From an uncultured Kroppenstedtia sp. (GTDB taxonomy: Bacteria; Bacillota; Bacilli; Thermoactinomycetales; DSM-45169), in contig CAUGKZ010000045.1 in the NCBI GenBank assembly GCA_959600065.1, positions 1 to 8,949 of the forward strand: a stretch of 8,949 nucleotides of DNA, given 5' to 3'. Within the stretch, counting starts at the first letter, position 1; each line of letters opens with the position of its first letter. The notes under the pieces were generated by a model. The model searched no databases and was not told where the DNA came from. It saw nothing but the letters and a program-made list of their open reading frames with translations. This document shows positions 1 to 8,153 of the stretch, in pieces. The position numbers were made by a program, and so were the translations under genes.

Positions 1-549
1 TTCGCTATAAGAGAGAGAATCCACTGCCAACTGGACCATCGCCCGGTTGCGGGCTTCTTCCTCCGCTTTTTCCGCCTTCATCTCCAAAATCTCCATCCCG
101 ACTACGGTAGCCCCGTACTCCGCCAACACCAGATCATCCTCCACAAAAGGCTGATCAAAGCGGGTTAACAACAAAGTTCCCAGGCGGTCTCCCCCACCCA
201 TGATCGGAACGAGGGTGGTGTAACCGTGTGATTCGTTCTCATCCGTCTGATGATTCAGGCTGAATGGGCTGTTTTCATCCTGGTTGGCGGAAGTTTCCCG
301 AACCGACTTCAGAAGATCATTGTACTCTTCGCCGAGATGACCCTCAAACACTGCTCGCCGTTGTAGATCATCTCCTGCGGATTCCTGCACGGTCCCGAAT
401 CCGAGGATCTTCCCCCGACGACTGACCACATAGACATTGGCCAGGATCATATCCCGCAGGACTTCGGCCATCTCTTTAAAACTGACGGCTTGTCCTCCTG
501 TTCTTTGCAGGAGATTGTTAATCTCCCTCGCCTTGGACAACAGGTCCAT
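1..549 (-). CDS. codY: CodY, GTP- and branched-chain amino acid-sensing global repressor (C-terminus cut by window edge)
   Basis: The first 183 codons translate to a protein beginning MDLLSKAREINNLLQ and closely matching CodY of Bacilli (about 260 residues). Recognisable conserved stretches are FKEMAEVLRDMI (21-32), VVSRRGKILG (38-47), VPIMGGGDRLGTLLL (111-125) and EYGATVVGMEIL (141-152). These form the N-terminal GAF-type ligand domain and the linker helix ending in SLSYSE. The C-terminal winged-helix DNA-binding domain lies beyond position 1, so it cannot be checked. In the family, CodY binds GTP and isoleucine/leucine/valine and represses nutrient-limitation genes in the cytoplasm. The ATG at 549 is preceded by AAAGGAGGAAATC at ordinary spacing. 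The gene follows hslU after an unusually long 277-bp spacer. No CodY-box-like palindrome was seen next to it. Confidence 0.96.
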   Translation of the reverse strand, partial: MDLLSKAREINNLLQRTGGQAVSFKEMAEVLRDMILANVYVVSRRGKILGFGTVQESAGDDLQRRAVFEGHLGEEYNDLLKSVRETSANQDENSPFSLNHQTDENESHGYTTLVPIMGGGDRLGTLLLTRFDQPFVEDDLVLAEYGATVVGMEILEMKAEKAEEEARNRAMVQLAVDSLSYSE

Positions 550-826
550 TTCTATGATTTCCTCCTTTTCTTGTTAACAGGCAGCTCCTTTGCTGAATTT
601 TGAGGGAGGGATCCTGATACTGTTCCCCAACCCGCTGAGATCCCATCAGCCCCCGGTTCAAAGGAGAGAAAAAGTGTTGTGATTTACCCTTCACAGACGG
701 TCGGGATGGAGTTTCACATCCAGAGTGTTGATACCTATTTTAGGTGGGGAGATCGTGTTTCCCCACGCTCCCTCGGGTGACACACGACACTCCCGCAAAC
801 TTTTTCTAGTATCAAGCTCCCTGTTT
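550..826 (-). other. Long hslU-codY spacer rich in inverted repeats, no gene
   Basis: No coding region is supported here. On the minus strand the spacer holds several pairings. TTGATAC (809-815) can pair with GTATCAA (728-734). TCGTGT can pair with ACACGA. GTGGGGA (760-766) can pair with TCCCCAC (744-750). ACCTA-AAA-TAGGT forms a small palindrome. GGGATC/GATCCC (639-644 with 608-613) and GCTGA/TCAGC (646-650 with 634-638) are also possible. Some exclude each other: TCGTGT/ACACGA overlaps the loop of the GTGGGGA hairpin. None is followed by a run of U's, so there is no canonical terminator after hslU. No convincing sigma-A promoter was found. It may be a structured leader or processing region for codY, or only a relic spacer. 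Confidence 0.45.
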
Positions 827-2248
827 TTAGAGTATATATTGGCTCAGATCCCGGTTTCCCACCACATCCCCCAATCGCTCCCGGACGTATTCAGGAGTCA
901 CCTGAACCTCTTCCAAGGTAATATCAGGAGCCTCAAAGGAGAGTTCCTCCAGCAAACGTTCCAATATCGTATGGAGCCGACGAGCCCCAATATTCTCCGT
1001 TCCTTGGTTGACATCCGCTGCCAGTTTTGCAATCTCCTGAATCGCAGTCTCCGTAAAGGTCACTCGAATTCCCTCGGTCTCCAGGAGAGCGGTGTACTGT
1101 TTGAGAAGGGCGCCTTTGGGTTCGGTCAATATGCGGACAAAATCCTCCGCCTTCAGATCCCCCAGTTCCACACGGATCGGGAACCTTCCCTGCAGTTCCG
1201 GGATCATGTCAGAGGGTTTGGCAGTGTGGAAAGCGCCCGCGGCGATAAACAGAATGTGATCCGTCTTTACCGGGCCGTACTTGGTCATTACCGTGGAACC
1301 CTCCACGATGGGCAGGATATCCCGTTGCACCCCTTCTCTGGAGACATCAGGCCCTCCCTGCCGATCCTTGCCCGCGATTTTATCCACCTCATCGATGAAG
1401 ATGATCCCCGTCTGTTCCACCCGGCTCATGGAATCCTGCTGCACTTGGTCCATATCGATCAGCTTCTGTCCTTCTTCCTGGATCAGAACCTTGCGGGCCT
1501 CCCGGACAGGAAGACGGCGTTTCTTGGTCTTTTTGGGCATAAACTGTCCCAGCATCTCCTGCATATTAATCCCCATCTGTTCTGCACTGGAGCCAGCAAA
1601 CATATCCATCATCGGCAATTGATCTTCCACTTCGATCTCGATCACTTCATCTTCCAATGAACCGCTCTTCAGTTGAAATCGGACCTTACGCTTCCTCTGC
1701 TCCAGCTCTTGGTTGCGGTTTTCTTCCTCCGCATCGGAGTTGCGTTCCCCTTTTCCTGAGTTGAACAGCATCTCCAATGGGTTTTTAAATTGATTGCTTC
1801 CTTTGCCGGAGGGGACCAGGAGAGAAACGATTCTTTCATCAGCCAGCTCTTCCGCCTTCTCCTTCACTTCTTCCAATTTTTCCGCCTTGACGATGCGGAT
1901 GGCCGTCTCCACCAAATCCCGCACCATCGATTCCACATCCCGACCTACATAGCCGACTTCCGTAAATTTGGTCGCCTCCACCTTAACAAAGGGAGCCCCG
2001 ACCAAGCGAGCGAGGCGACGGGCGATCTCTGTCTTCCCGACACCGGTGGGACCAATCATCAAGATGTTTTTGGGAACCACTTCGTCTTTCAGATCTTCCG
2101 GTAGCAGTGTCCTCCGGTAACGATTGCGGAGAGCCACAGCCACCGCCCGCTTTGCCTCGTTCTGGCCTACAATGTATTTATCGAGCTCCGCCACGATTTC
2201 CCGCGGAGTCCGTTTGGATTGCTTATCAGGGGATACGGTCACCCTCAT
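827..2248 (-). CDS. hslU: HslU (ClpY), AAA+ ATPase subunit of the HslVU protease
   Basis: This 473-residue protein unfolds substrates and feeds them to HslV in the cytoplasm. Visible motifs are Walker A GPTGVGKT (66-73), pore loop GYVG (99-102), Walker [10 protein letters not shown] (282-290) and sensor-2 GARR (421-424). An intermediate (I) domain of charged, methionine-rich sequence spans roughly 110-245. The C-terminal tail ends LSQYIL; in this family that tail docks into HslV to activate it. The length fits the family (Bacillus subtilis about 467). The ATG overlaps the hslV stop codon (ATGA), implying translational coupling. The Shine-Dalgarno GGAGGAGG sits almost against this ATG. A GTG two codons downstream (first base 2242) has better spacing and could be the real start, giving 471 residues. 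No frameshift or missing catalytic residue was seen. Confidence 0.97.
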   Translation of the reverse strand: MRVTVSPDKQSKRTPREIVAELDKYIVGQNEAKRAVAVALRNRYRRTLLPEDLKDEVVPKNILMIGPTGVGKTEIARRLARLVGAPFVKVEATKFTEVGYVGRDVESMVRDLVETAIRIVKAEKLEEVKEKAEELADERIVSLLVPSGKGSNQFKNPLEMLFNSGKGERNSDAEEENRNQELEQRKRKVRFQLKSGSLEDEVIEIEVEDQLPMMDMFAGSSAEQMGINMQEMLGQFMPKKTKKRRLPVREARKVLIQEEGQKLIDMDQVQQDSMSRVEQTGIIFIDEVDKIAGKDRQGGPDVSREGVQRDILPIVEGSTVMTKYGPVKTDHILFIAAGAFHTAKPSDMIPELQGRFPIRVELGDLKAEDFVRILTEPKGALLKQYTALLETEGIRVTFTETAIQEIAKLAADVNQGTENIGARRLHTILERLLEELSFEAPDITLEEVQVTPEYVRERLGDVVGNRDLSQYIL

Positions 2249-2784
2249 ACCTCCTCCAGAACGATTTGCTCATTAGTAAACACACAGATTTCCGACGCGA
2301 TGGTGAGTGCTGCCTTTGCGATCTCACGCGCGGTGAGGTTGGAGGCGTAACGGCTGAGCGCCCTGCCTGCCGACAGGGCGTAACTTCCTCCAGAACCGAT
2401 GGCCATCATCCCGTCATCGGGCTCAATCACTTCCCCGTTACCGGAGACCAGCAACAGATGCTCCTGATCCATCACCACCAACATCGCTTCCAACTTGCGG
2501 AGCACTTTATCCGCCCGCCACTCTTTGGCTAGCTCAACGGCTGCTCGCGGCAGATTGCCATGGAACTCTTCCAGCCTGCCTTCAAATTTCTCAAACAGAG
2601 TGACAGCGTCCGCCACCGATCCCGCAAAGCCTGCCACTACCTGACCCCGATAGAGACGGCGGACTTTTTTGGCCTGGTGTTTCATAATCATTTGGTTGCC
2701 GAAGGTTACCTGACCATCACCGGCTATCGCCCCTGAACCGTTATGGTGGATCGCAAATATGGTCGTTGCATGCATGCTTTCCAA
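2245..2784 (-). CDS. hslV: HslV (ClpQ), proteasome-like peptidase subunit
   Basis: A 179-residue protein with the HslV signatures HATTIFA (5-11), GDGQVTFG (22-29), GFAGSVADA (52-60), [13 protein letters not shown] (121-133) and [14 protein letters not shown] at the C-terminus. It forms the double-hexamer peptidase chamber capped by HslU. If Thr7 is the mature N-terminal nucleophile, then Asp23, Lys39 and Ser131 fall at the expected catalytic positions 17, 33 and 125. The chosen start is TTG at 2784, preceded by GGAGGGGG at workable spacing. The alternative ATG at 2775 would give MHATTIFA but has only a weak AGG-type site. An upstream AAGGAGG has no in-frame start at a sensible distance. The gene is first of the hslV-hslU pair and overlaps hslU by 4 bp. 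Bacillus subtilis ClpQ is described as using an N-terminal serine, and this protein does not have Ser at position 2. Confidence 0.95.
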   Translation of the reverse strand: MESMHATTIFAIHHNGSGAIAGDGQVTFGNQMIMKHQAKKVRRLYRGQVVAGFAGSVADAVTLFEKFEGRLEEFHGNLPRAAVELAKEWRADKVLRKLEAMLVVMDQEHLLLVSGNGEVIEPDDGMMAIGSGGSYALSAGRALSRYASNLTAREIAKAALTIASEICVFTNEQIVLEEV

Positions 2785-2861
2785 CCTGTTTTCCCCCTCC
2801 GGGTCAACCTCCTTCGGCTAACACTTGTGCCGAGGCAGGTCAACGGCTCTATTGCCTGTGG

Positions 2862-2891
2862 TTGGCACTTTTTTCTGCAAAAAAGTGTCAA
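2862..2891 (-). repeat. Perfect A/T-rich hairpin in the hslV 5' leader
   Basis: Arms 2862-2874 and 2879-2891 flank a 4-nt loop. The inner nine pairs (CACTTTTTT/AAAAAAGTG) are perfect. The outer TTG/CAA pairs also match, with one G-T position that is a wobble on the plus strand and an A-C mismatch on the minus strand. It lies about 80 nt upstream of the hslV start and about 20 nt downstream of the predicted transcription start. It is too A/U-rich in the stem and lacks a trailing U-run, so it is not a typical terminator. It could affect mRNA stability or translation of hslV. Confidence 0.55.
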
Positions 2892-2917
2892 AGCTTCCCA
2901 ATTCCAGACTCTACTTC

Positions 2918-2947
2918 ATCGTATCACAGAGGGTTTGGCCCAATCAA
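2918..2947 (-). promoter_or_regulatory. Candidate sigma-A promoter for hslV-hslU(-codY)
   Basis: On the minus strand TTGATT (2942-2947) is followed after 18 nt by TACGAT (2918-2923), which has an extended -10 TG one base upstream. Each hexamer matches consensus at four of six positions. Transcription would begin near 2911, giving a leader of about 125 nt before hslV. The position just after the trmFO 3' stem-loop fits a separate transcription unit for hslVU. The evidence is motif matching only. Confidence 0.45.
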
Positions 2948-2953
2948 GGCAAC

Positions 2954-3020
2954 AAAAAAGGGGAATTCCAATGACAACGCTGTTGCCAGGATCGGTTCCT
3001 GCCAATCCCAACAACAGCGT
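2954..3020 (-). terminator. Stem-loop and U-run after trmFO, possible weak terminator
   Basis: ACGCTGTTG (3012-3020) pairs perfectly with CAACAGCGT (2977-2985), starting 4 nt past the trmFO stop codon. A nested hairpin CAGGA/TCCTG (2997-3001 with 2987-2991) lies inside it. A run of six U's (2954-2959) follows, but 17 nt after the stem, which is too far for a textbook intrinsic terminator. It may slow or end trmFO transcription, or protect the 3' end. Confidence 0.4.
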
Positions 3021-3024
3021 GGAC

Positions 3025-4353
3025 TTATCCAGCGGAAGTTTCCTTTGCCGTCACATAAGAAGAGAATTCCTTCATGGATTCGAGAGCACGCTCGGCCAGT
3101 TGACGAACACGCTCCCGCTTCGGTTTCACCCGGGTTTCCAAGGGAGGGAAAAGGCCGAAGTTGATATTCATCGGCTGAAAATGGTTCGGATCCGCCTCTG
3201 TAATATAACGGGCCAAACTGCCCATCGCCGTTTCCGTTGGAAAGACGACAGGTGCTTCGTTCATTGCCAGACGAGCGGCGTTGATGCCGGCGATCAGACC
3301 CGCCGCCGCCGATTCCACATAGCCCTCCACCCCAGTCATCTGCCCGGCGATGAAGAGATCCTTCCGCTCTCGAAACTGATAGGTCGGCAAAAGTGCTCTC
3401 GGTGAATTGATAAAGGTATTGCGATGCATCACCCCGTAGCGGACAATCTCCGCCTGTTCCAGACCGGGGATCATCTGGAGAATCCGTTTCTGTTCTCCCC
3501 ACTTCAGATGGGTCTGAAATCCGACGAGATTGTAGAGAGTACCCGCCCCGTTATCCTGACGCAACTGAACCACGGCATAAGGTTGCTTCCCTGTTCTGGG
3601 ATCTGTGAGCCCTACAGGTTTCATCGGACCGTACAGGATGGTTTTCTCCCCGCGACGGGCCATCACTTCAATAGGCATACAGCCTTCAAAGTAAATCTCC
3701 TTTTCAAATTCCTTCAGCGGACTCACTTCCGCCTCCACCAGAGCTTTATAAAAACGGCGAAACTCCGCCTCCGTCATCGGACAGTTGATATACGCCGCCT
3801 CCCCTTTGCCGTATCGGGAGGCAATAAATGCTTGATCCATATCGATACTGTCCTTAGTCACAATCGGTGCTGCCGCATCGTAAAAGTAGAGATGCTCTTC
3901 ACCAGCCAGCTTGCGGATTTCCCGAGAGAGAGCATCGGTAGTGAGGGGGCCAGTGGCAATCACTGTGATGCCGTCGGGGATCTCTGCCACCTCCTCTTCG
4001 AGGATCTCCACCTTCTCATGATTGCGCAACCTCTCGGTTACACAATTGGAAAAACCTTTCCGATCCACGGCCAACGCTCCCCCGGCGGGCACGGAGTGGG
4101 TGTCGGCACACCCGAGGATAAGGGAGTCCAGTTGCCGCATCTCCTCTTTCAGAATTCCGACTGCATTGCTCAAATCATTGGAGCGGAGTGAATTGCTACA
4201 GACCAACTCCGCGAATTGCCCAGTGTGATGGGCCGGCGTTTGCCTTTTCGGTCGCATCTCCACCAGGCGGACGTCCACACCGCGACAGGCCAACTGCCAC
4301 GCCGCTTCACTGCCGGCCAAACCGGCTCCGATCACCGTTACCCTTTGGGTCAT
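3025..4353 (-). CDS. trmFO: TrmFO, folate/FAD-dependent tRNA (uracil-54-C5)-methyltransferase
   Basis: A 442-residue flavoprotein that makes 5-methyluridine at position 54 of the tRNA T-loop, using methylene-tetrahydrofolate and reduced FAD. The N-terminal dinucleotide-binding motif [13 protein letters not shown] (7-19) is clear, as are [11 protein letters not shown] (34-44), [10 protein letters not shown] (50-59) and [11 protein letters not shown] (88-98). The C-terminal FAD-binding stretch [24 protein letters not shown] is also present. Cys52 and Cys225 correspond to the two functional cysteines described for the Bacillus subtilis enzyme (Cys53 and Cys226). The length agrees with the family (about 435). 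The ATG at 4353 has GGGGGAGGATCT directly upstream. The gene begins 12 bp after topA, so the two are almost certainly cotranscribed. In Bacillus subtilis the next gene is xerC/codV; here a 240-bp gap and then hslV follow. Confidence 0.97.
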   Translation of the reverse strand: MTQRVTVIGAGLAGSEAAWQLACRGVDVRLVEMRPKRQTPAHHTGQFAELVCSNSLRSNDLSNAVGILKEEMRQLDSLILGCADTHSVPAGGALAVDRKGFSNCVTERLRNHEKVEILEEEVAEIPDGITVIATGPLTTDALSREIRKLAGEEHLYFYDAAAPIVTKDSIDMDQAFIASRYGKGEAAYINCPMTEAEFRRFYKALVEAEVSPLKEFEKEIYFEGCMPIEVMARRGEKTILYGPMKPVGLTDPRTGKQPYAVVQLRQDNGAGTLYNLVGFQTHLKWGEQKRILQMIPGLEQAEIVRYGVMHRNTFINSPRALLPTYQFRERKDLFIAGQMTGVEGYVESAAAGLIAGINAARLAMNEAPVVFPTETAMGSLARYITEADPNHFQPMNINFGLFPPLETRVKPKRERVRQLAERALESMKEFSSYVTAKETSAG

Positions 4354-4365
4354 AGATCCTCCCCC

Positions 4366-6441
4366 TCAATTTTTCTCCTCTTGGTAATCACAGTGAGTAC
4401 ATTGGATCATAGTTCCCTTTTTCCTCTTCTTCTCCACCATCAAATGGCTACAACGAGGGCAGGGTCGAGGATTCGGTTTGTCCCAAGAGACAAACTCGCA
4501 CTCCGGATAGCGGCTACACCCATAAAAAGTGCGTTGTCTTTTACTTTTTCTTTCCACGATCTCCCCTTCTTTGCAGCGGGGACAGGTAACACCTGTGGAC
4601 TTCAGGATCGGTTTTGCATTACGGCAATCCGGAAACCCTGAACAGGCTAGGAATTTTCCGTAACGACCAAATTTGTAAACCATCGGGCTTCCGCATTTTT
4701 CACAGACTTCATCGGAAACCTCGTCTTGAATCTCTACTTCCTTCATCTCTTCCTCTGCCACTTCCAACCGCTTTGCAAACTTTTCATAGAATCGTTCTAA
4801 AATCTGGACCCAATCCACCTTGCCCTCTTCGACGTAGTCCAGGCTTTCCTCCATGCTGACGGTAAATTCCACATCCAGAATCTCAGGGAAGAACTCCTCC
4901 ATCAGGGAGATGACAATCTCCCCCAATTCCGACGGGACAAAACGCCGTTCTTCCAGCATCACGTAGCCCCGCTTCTGAATCGTACTCAGCGTGGGAGCAT
5001 AGGTGCTGGGGCGCCCGATTCCCTTTTCCTCCAGGGTTTTTACCAAACGAGCTTCGGTATAGCGGGGCGGAGGTTGGGTGAAATGCTGTTGCGGGCGGAT
5101 GGATTTTCTTTTCAGTAGCTGCCCTTTCTCCAGCGCAGGCAAGAATTTGTTTTCTTCCTTGGTTCCATCATCATTGCCCTCGGTATACACCTTCATAAAC
5201 CCAGGAAACTTGATTTTGGATCCCGTCGCCCGAAACAGCGCCTCCCCCACCTGAATGTCGGCAGAGATCTGGTCCAGAACCGCAGGGGACATCTGACTAG
5301 CGAGAAACCGTTCCCAGATCAATTTGTATAGTCGATACTGATCCCGGGATAGGTGAGGTTTCATCTCAGCAGGTGTCCGCAAAACCGATGTGGGACGAAT
5401 CCCTTCATGAGCATCCTGAGCCCCGGCCTGCTTTTTATGGGTCCGGGGGCGAGCCGGAAGGTAAGAGTCCCCATACTTTCCCTGGATGTATTCCCGGGCT
5501 TCCTGGCGAGCGGTTTCTGAGATCCGGGTGGAATCTGTCCGCATATAGGTGATCAGACCGACGGAGCCCTCCTTTTTTCCTAGATTCACCCCTTCATAGA
5601 GCTGCTGGGCAATCGTCATCGTTTTCGCTGCACGAAAGTTGAGCTTGCGGGCCGCTTCCTGTTGCAACGAGCTCGTGATGAAAGGCGGGGCGGGGTTGCG
5701 CCGCCGCTCACTCTGTTTCACTTCCTCCACAGTAAACCGTTTACCCTTGATCGCTTCCAGCAGCTCTTGAACCTCTGCCTCATTTTTCAGTTCTTTCTTC
5801 TTCTTTCCGTATCCGTGAAACTTCGCTTCCAAAGTCTCCCCCTTCGCGTCCAGAACCGCTGTCACCGTCCAGTATTCTTCCGGTTGGAAATTACGGATCT
5901 CCTTTTCCCGGTCGATGATGAACTTGACGGCTACCGATTGGACCCGTCCCGCGGAGAGTCCCTTTCTCACTTTCTTCCACAGTACTGGGCTGATCCCGTA
6001 TCCCACCAGACGATCCAAAATTCTGCGCGCTTGTTGCGCCTGAACTAAGTCCAGGTCAATCTTGCGCGGATGCTTGAAGGCATCTTTGACCGCCTGTTTG
6101 GTGATCTCGTTAAACACCACCCGGCACTCTTCATCCACCTCCATATTGAGGCTGTGAGCCAGATGGTAGGCGATGGCTTCCCCTTCCCGATCCGGGTCAG
6201 CCGCCAGATAGACACGCTTCACCTTTTTTTTGGCGTCTCTCAGTTCCTTGAGGACATCCCCTTTCCCCCGGATCGTGATATATTTTGGTTGGAATCCGTT
6301 TTCAGTGTCCACGCCCAGTTGACTTTTGGGCAAATCCCGCACGTGACCCATCGAGGCTTTGACGATATATTTTCTCCCCAAATACTTACTGATGGTTTTC
6401 GCTTTGGCGGGCGATTCGACAATGACCAAAGAATCGGCCAT
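4366..6441 (-). CDS. topA: DNA topoisomerase I (type IA) with three zinc ribbons
   Basis: A 691-residue enzyme that relaxes negative supercoils by transient single-strand cleavage. The Toprim domain (1-115) carries the metal-binding residues Glu9 and the DPDREGE cluster (Asp82, Asp84, Glu86). The conserved [11 protein letters not shown] (161-171) follows. The active-site tyrosine is Tyr299 in [12 protein letters not shown] (295-306), with Arg301 next to it. AHEGIRPTS (344-352) and [14 protein letters not shown] (471-484) complete the core. Three four-cysteine zinc ribbons end the protein: Cys580/583/600/606, Cys620/623/642/648 and Cys661/664/681/684. All are intact and the length is typical of Bacilli. 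The ATG at 6441 is preceded by AGAGGGGGT. It heads the topA-trmFO unit from its own promoter. The gene next upstream is an unrelated exporter rather than dprA, the usual Bacillus neighbour. Confidence 0.98.
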   Translation of the reverse strand: MADSLVIVESPAKAKTISKYLGRKYIVKASMGHVRDLPKSQLGVDTENGFQPKYITIRGKGDVLKELRDAKKKVKRVYLAADPDREGEAIAYHLAHSLNMEVDEECRVVFNEITKQAVKDAFKHPRKIDLDLVQAQQARRILDRLVGYGISPVLWKKVRKGLSAGRVQSVAVKFIIDREKEIRNFQPEEYWTVTAVLDAKGETLEAKFHGYGKKKKELKNEAEVQELLEAIKGKRFTVEEVKQSERRRNPAPPFITSSLQQEAARKLNFRAAKTMTIAQQLYEGVNLGKKEGSVGLITYMRTDSTRISETARQEAREYIQGKYGDSYLPARPRTHKKQAGAQDAHEGIRPTSVLRTPAEMKPHLSRDQYRLYKLIWERFLASQMSPAVLDQISADIQVGEALFRATGSKIKFPGFMKVYTEGNDDGTKEENKFLPALEKGQLLKRKSIRPQQHFTQPPPRYTEARLVKTLEEKGIGRPSTYAPTLSTIQKRGYVMLEERRFVPSELGEIVISLMEEFFPEILDVEFTVSMEESLDYVEEGKVDWVQILERFYEKFAKRLEVAEEEMKEVEIQDEVSDEVCEKCGSPMVYKFGRYGKFLACSGFPDCRNAKPILKSTGVTCPRCKEGEIVERKSKRQRTFYGCSRYPECEFVSWDKPNPRPCPRCSHLMVEKKRKKGTMIQCTHCDYQEEKN

Positions 6442-6470
6442 GCCTCGACCCCCTCTCTAAAAAATAAACC

Positions 6471-6498
6471 GTAATACTGATCATCATTCTAATGTCAA
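6471..6498 (-). promoter_or_regulatory. Probable sigma-A promoter of topA
   Basis: On the minus strand a perfect TTGACA (6493-6498) is followed after 16 nt by TATTAC (6471-6476), which matches the -10 consensus at four of six positions. Transcription would start near 6465, about 25 nt before the topA ATG. A second, weaker possibility lies further upstream: TTGCTC, 18 nt, then TATGGT with an extended TG. The rest of 6442-6655 shows nothing else that I can support. Confidence 0.6.
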
Positions 6499-6655
6499 TC
6501 TTTACCCAATTCGCCACAGGGTATAAACCCCAGAGGTAAAGCTGACGGATCTGGAGTGGATCGGTTCCTGTCGCTCTTGTACCATATCAAATGGAGAAGC
6601 CCCTGAGCAATGAGGTGATTTGAAGTCTATCCATTTTCAGGGTTCTCTTGCATAA

Positions 6656-6690
6656 GGAAAAAGCCTGCTTCCCGTTACGGGAACAGGCTT
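6656..6690 (-). terminator. Rho-independent terminator of the MFS exporter
   Basis: The minus-strand RNA forms AAGCCTG-TTCCCGT against ACGGGAA-CAGGCTT (6677-6690 with 6661-6675), with one bulged base and a very short loop. It runs into UUUUU. It starts about 44 nt after the exporter stop codon. On the opposite strand the trailing T-run is only three long, so it probably works mainly in the minus direction. It separates the exporter from topA. Confidence 0.85.
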
Positions 6691-6733
6691 TATGAATGAT
6701 TCGTTTCCTCACTATCAAAATCCTGCCGGCTAC

Positions 6734-8059
6734 CTAGGATGACACCCCCTCTTCCAGGGAGCCGCTCCCTTGTGCCCTCGACAAACGGCGATACTCAGGC
6801 GCCCGATTCAACCGACGGAACAGGAGCTGATACACCCCCGCACTGACGAAAGCACAGATCCCTAACAAGAAGAAAGTCCATCCATATCCGACCCAAGCCG
6901 TGGCTGGAATGGCCACAGGAGCGATCGCCCGGCCGATCGAAAAGCGCAGGCTGGCAGCGGCAAAATATTGTCCCCGCATATTCTGCGGAGCCAACTTGGA
7001 GACAAATCCTTCCTGGATTCCGACCACAGCCAATTCCCCTGCCGTCAGGAAAATCATCCCTGCCACCGCCACCCAGAGGGCTGTGGAACTTCCAAATACC
7101 CACATCGACACTCCGTACAAGAGAGAAGAGAGGATAAAAACACGCCCTTCCGGAAACCGGTTCACCCAACGGGTCACGATGACAGTCAACAGAGCCACCA
7201 AGAACCCGTTTAAAGCCAACAGCCAACCGAAAAACTCCGCCCCTCCCGTCTGAATCGACCGATTCCCGAAAGAAAACAGTGTCTGTTGCGAGATCGCCTC
7301 CTTGACGTAAACCGCTACAGTCAGGTCCAATTGCATAAAGGTCTGGGCTACCAGAATTCCCGCCACGATAAACAACATAAAGTTGCGGTCAGACAGAATC
7401 ACCCGATAATCCTGCAACTGAACCCACAAAAAGCGGTACCAAGGCAACTTTTTCCCTTCTGGAAATCCGGATGTCTCTCCCTTTTGGGGCACCGTCTCCC
7501 GAATCCAATAGCTAATCGCTACAGCCACAAGTAGACTGATCAGCGCGGCGACCACAAGCAAGGCAAATCGGTACTTGAAGAAGAAGATTCCACCTAGAAT
7601 CGGACCGACCACCACTGCGATATTGACCGTGGTGTAAAATACCGCAAACACTTCATTCCGGTGTTTCGGTTTCACCAGATCCGCCACCATCGCGTGGCTG
7701 GCAGGCAAGTACAGAGAATTGGAAATGCCTAGGGCACTGAAACAGATGAAGGTCAGCATCGGGGAATGGTACCAAGGAGAGTTGGCCAAAGCAAAAAAGA
7801 CAAAAGCAATCCCATCCACCACTGACGCGATCAACATCATCCGCTTGCGGCCGAACCGGTCGGCGCAATAACCCCCGATTACGTTGGCCAATACCCCGAT
7901 CACCTGGGATACAATCAACAGCGCACCGGCGGTTCCTTTGCCAAAGGACTCGGCAAAATAGATCGCCATGAAAGGAAAGAACATCCAGAACAGGATGTTG
8001 ACCATCCCTTCACCCAACAGTCGGATTTTCAAATTCAAATCCCACTCTTTCCAACGCAT
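6734..8059 (-). CDS. Major facilitator superfamily transporter, probable drug/proton exporter
   Basis: A 441-residue integral membrane protein with about 12 hydrophobic segments. The MFS motif A is seen as GGYCADRFGRKR (62-73) between the second and third segments. A motif-C-like VVGPILGG (150-157) is typical of antiporter-type drug exporters. A hydrophilic loop around 186-222 divides the two halves. The substrate cannot be told from sequence. I chose the ATG at 8059, which reads MRWKEWDLNLKIRLLGEG and has GGAGGGG 6 nt upstream. The frame stays open to 8272, but that extension would run through the terminator hairpin at 8096-8137 and has no membrane-protein character, so it is rejected. The gene has its own promoter, attenuator-like leader and terminator, so it is a single-gene unit. 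Confidence 0.93.
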   Translation of the reverse strand: MRWKEWDLNLKIRLLGEGMVNILFWMFFPFMAIYFAESFGKGTAGALLIVSQVIGVLANVIGGYCADRFGRKRMMLIASVVDGIAFVFFALANSPWYHSPMLTFICFSALGISNSLYLPASHAMVADLVKPKHRNEVFAVFYTTVNIAVVVGPILGGIFFFKYRFALLVVAALISLLVAVAISYWIRETVPQKGETSGFPEGKKLPWYRFLWVQLQDYRVILSDRNFMLFIVAGILVAQTFMQLDLTVAVYVKEAISQQTLFSFGNRSIQTGGAEFFGWLLALNGFLVALLTVIVTRWVNRFPEGRVFILSSLLYGVSMWVFGSSTALWVAVAGMIFLTAGELAVVGIQEGFVSKLAPQNMRGQYFAAASLRFSIGRAIAPVAIPATAWVGYGWTFFLLGICAFVSAGVYQLLFRRLNRAPEYRRLSRAQGSGSLEEGVSS

Positions 8060-8095
8060 CGGTTTCCCCTCCATTCCTCTGTTTTTTTCGGACAC

Positions 8096-8137
8096 AAAAA
8101 AGAACCATGAGCAAGGGTTCCTTTGCCCATGGTTCCC
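8096..8137 (-). terminator. Strong intrinsic terminator inside the exporter leader (putative attenuator)
   Basis: The minus-strand RNA forms GAACCAUG-G-GCAA (8123-8135) against UUGC-U-CAUGGUUC (8102-8114). These are 13 consecutive pairs including one G-U, with an 8-nt loop, directly followed by six U's (8096-8101). It lies between the predicted promoter and the exporter start codon, so it would stop transcription before the gene unless relieved. An upstream segment UGGCUCCC (8172-8179) can pair with GGGAACCA (8130-8137) at seven of eight positions. That would be a mutually exclusive antiterminator. Confidence 0.85.
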
Positions 8138-8153
8138 GGGTCCCGAATGCGTT

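Noticed and set aside
580..605. CodY-box for autoregulation near AAAATTCAGC upstream of codY
   Set aside because: Only one half resembles AATTTTCWGAAAATT; the other half does not match.
725..1660. A 311-codon plus-strand open frame opposite hslU
   Set aside because: It lies antisense to a clearly conserved AAA+ ATPase, has no recognisable domain and no good ribosome binding site. It is a shadow of the hslU codon pattern.
2881..2895. CtsR heat-shock operator before hslV
   Set aside because: Only a single GTCAAA half-site exists, not the tandem heptad repeat.
2924..3502. A 192-codon minus-strand open frame overlapping the 3' end of trmFO and the gap, considered as a xerC remnant
   Set aside because: It is trmFO in another frame for most of its length, and no tyrosine recombinase motifs (R...HxxR...Y) are seen.
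3424..4191. A 255-codon plus-strand open frame opposite trmFO
   Set aside because: Antisense to an intact trmFO, with low-complexity His/Leu-rich sequence and no family resemblance.
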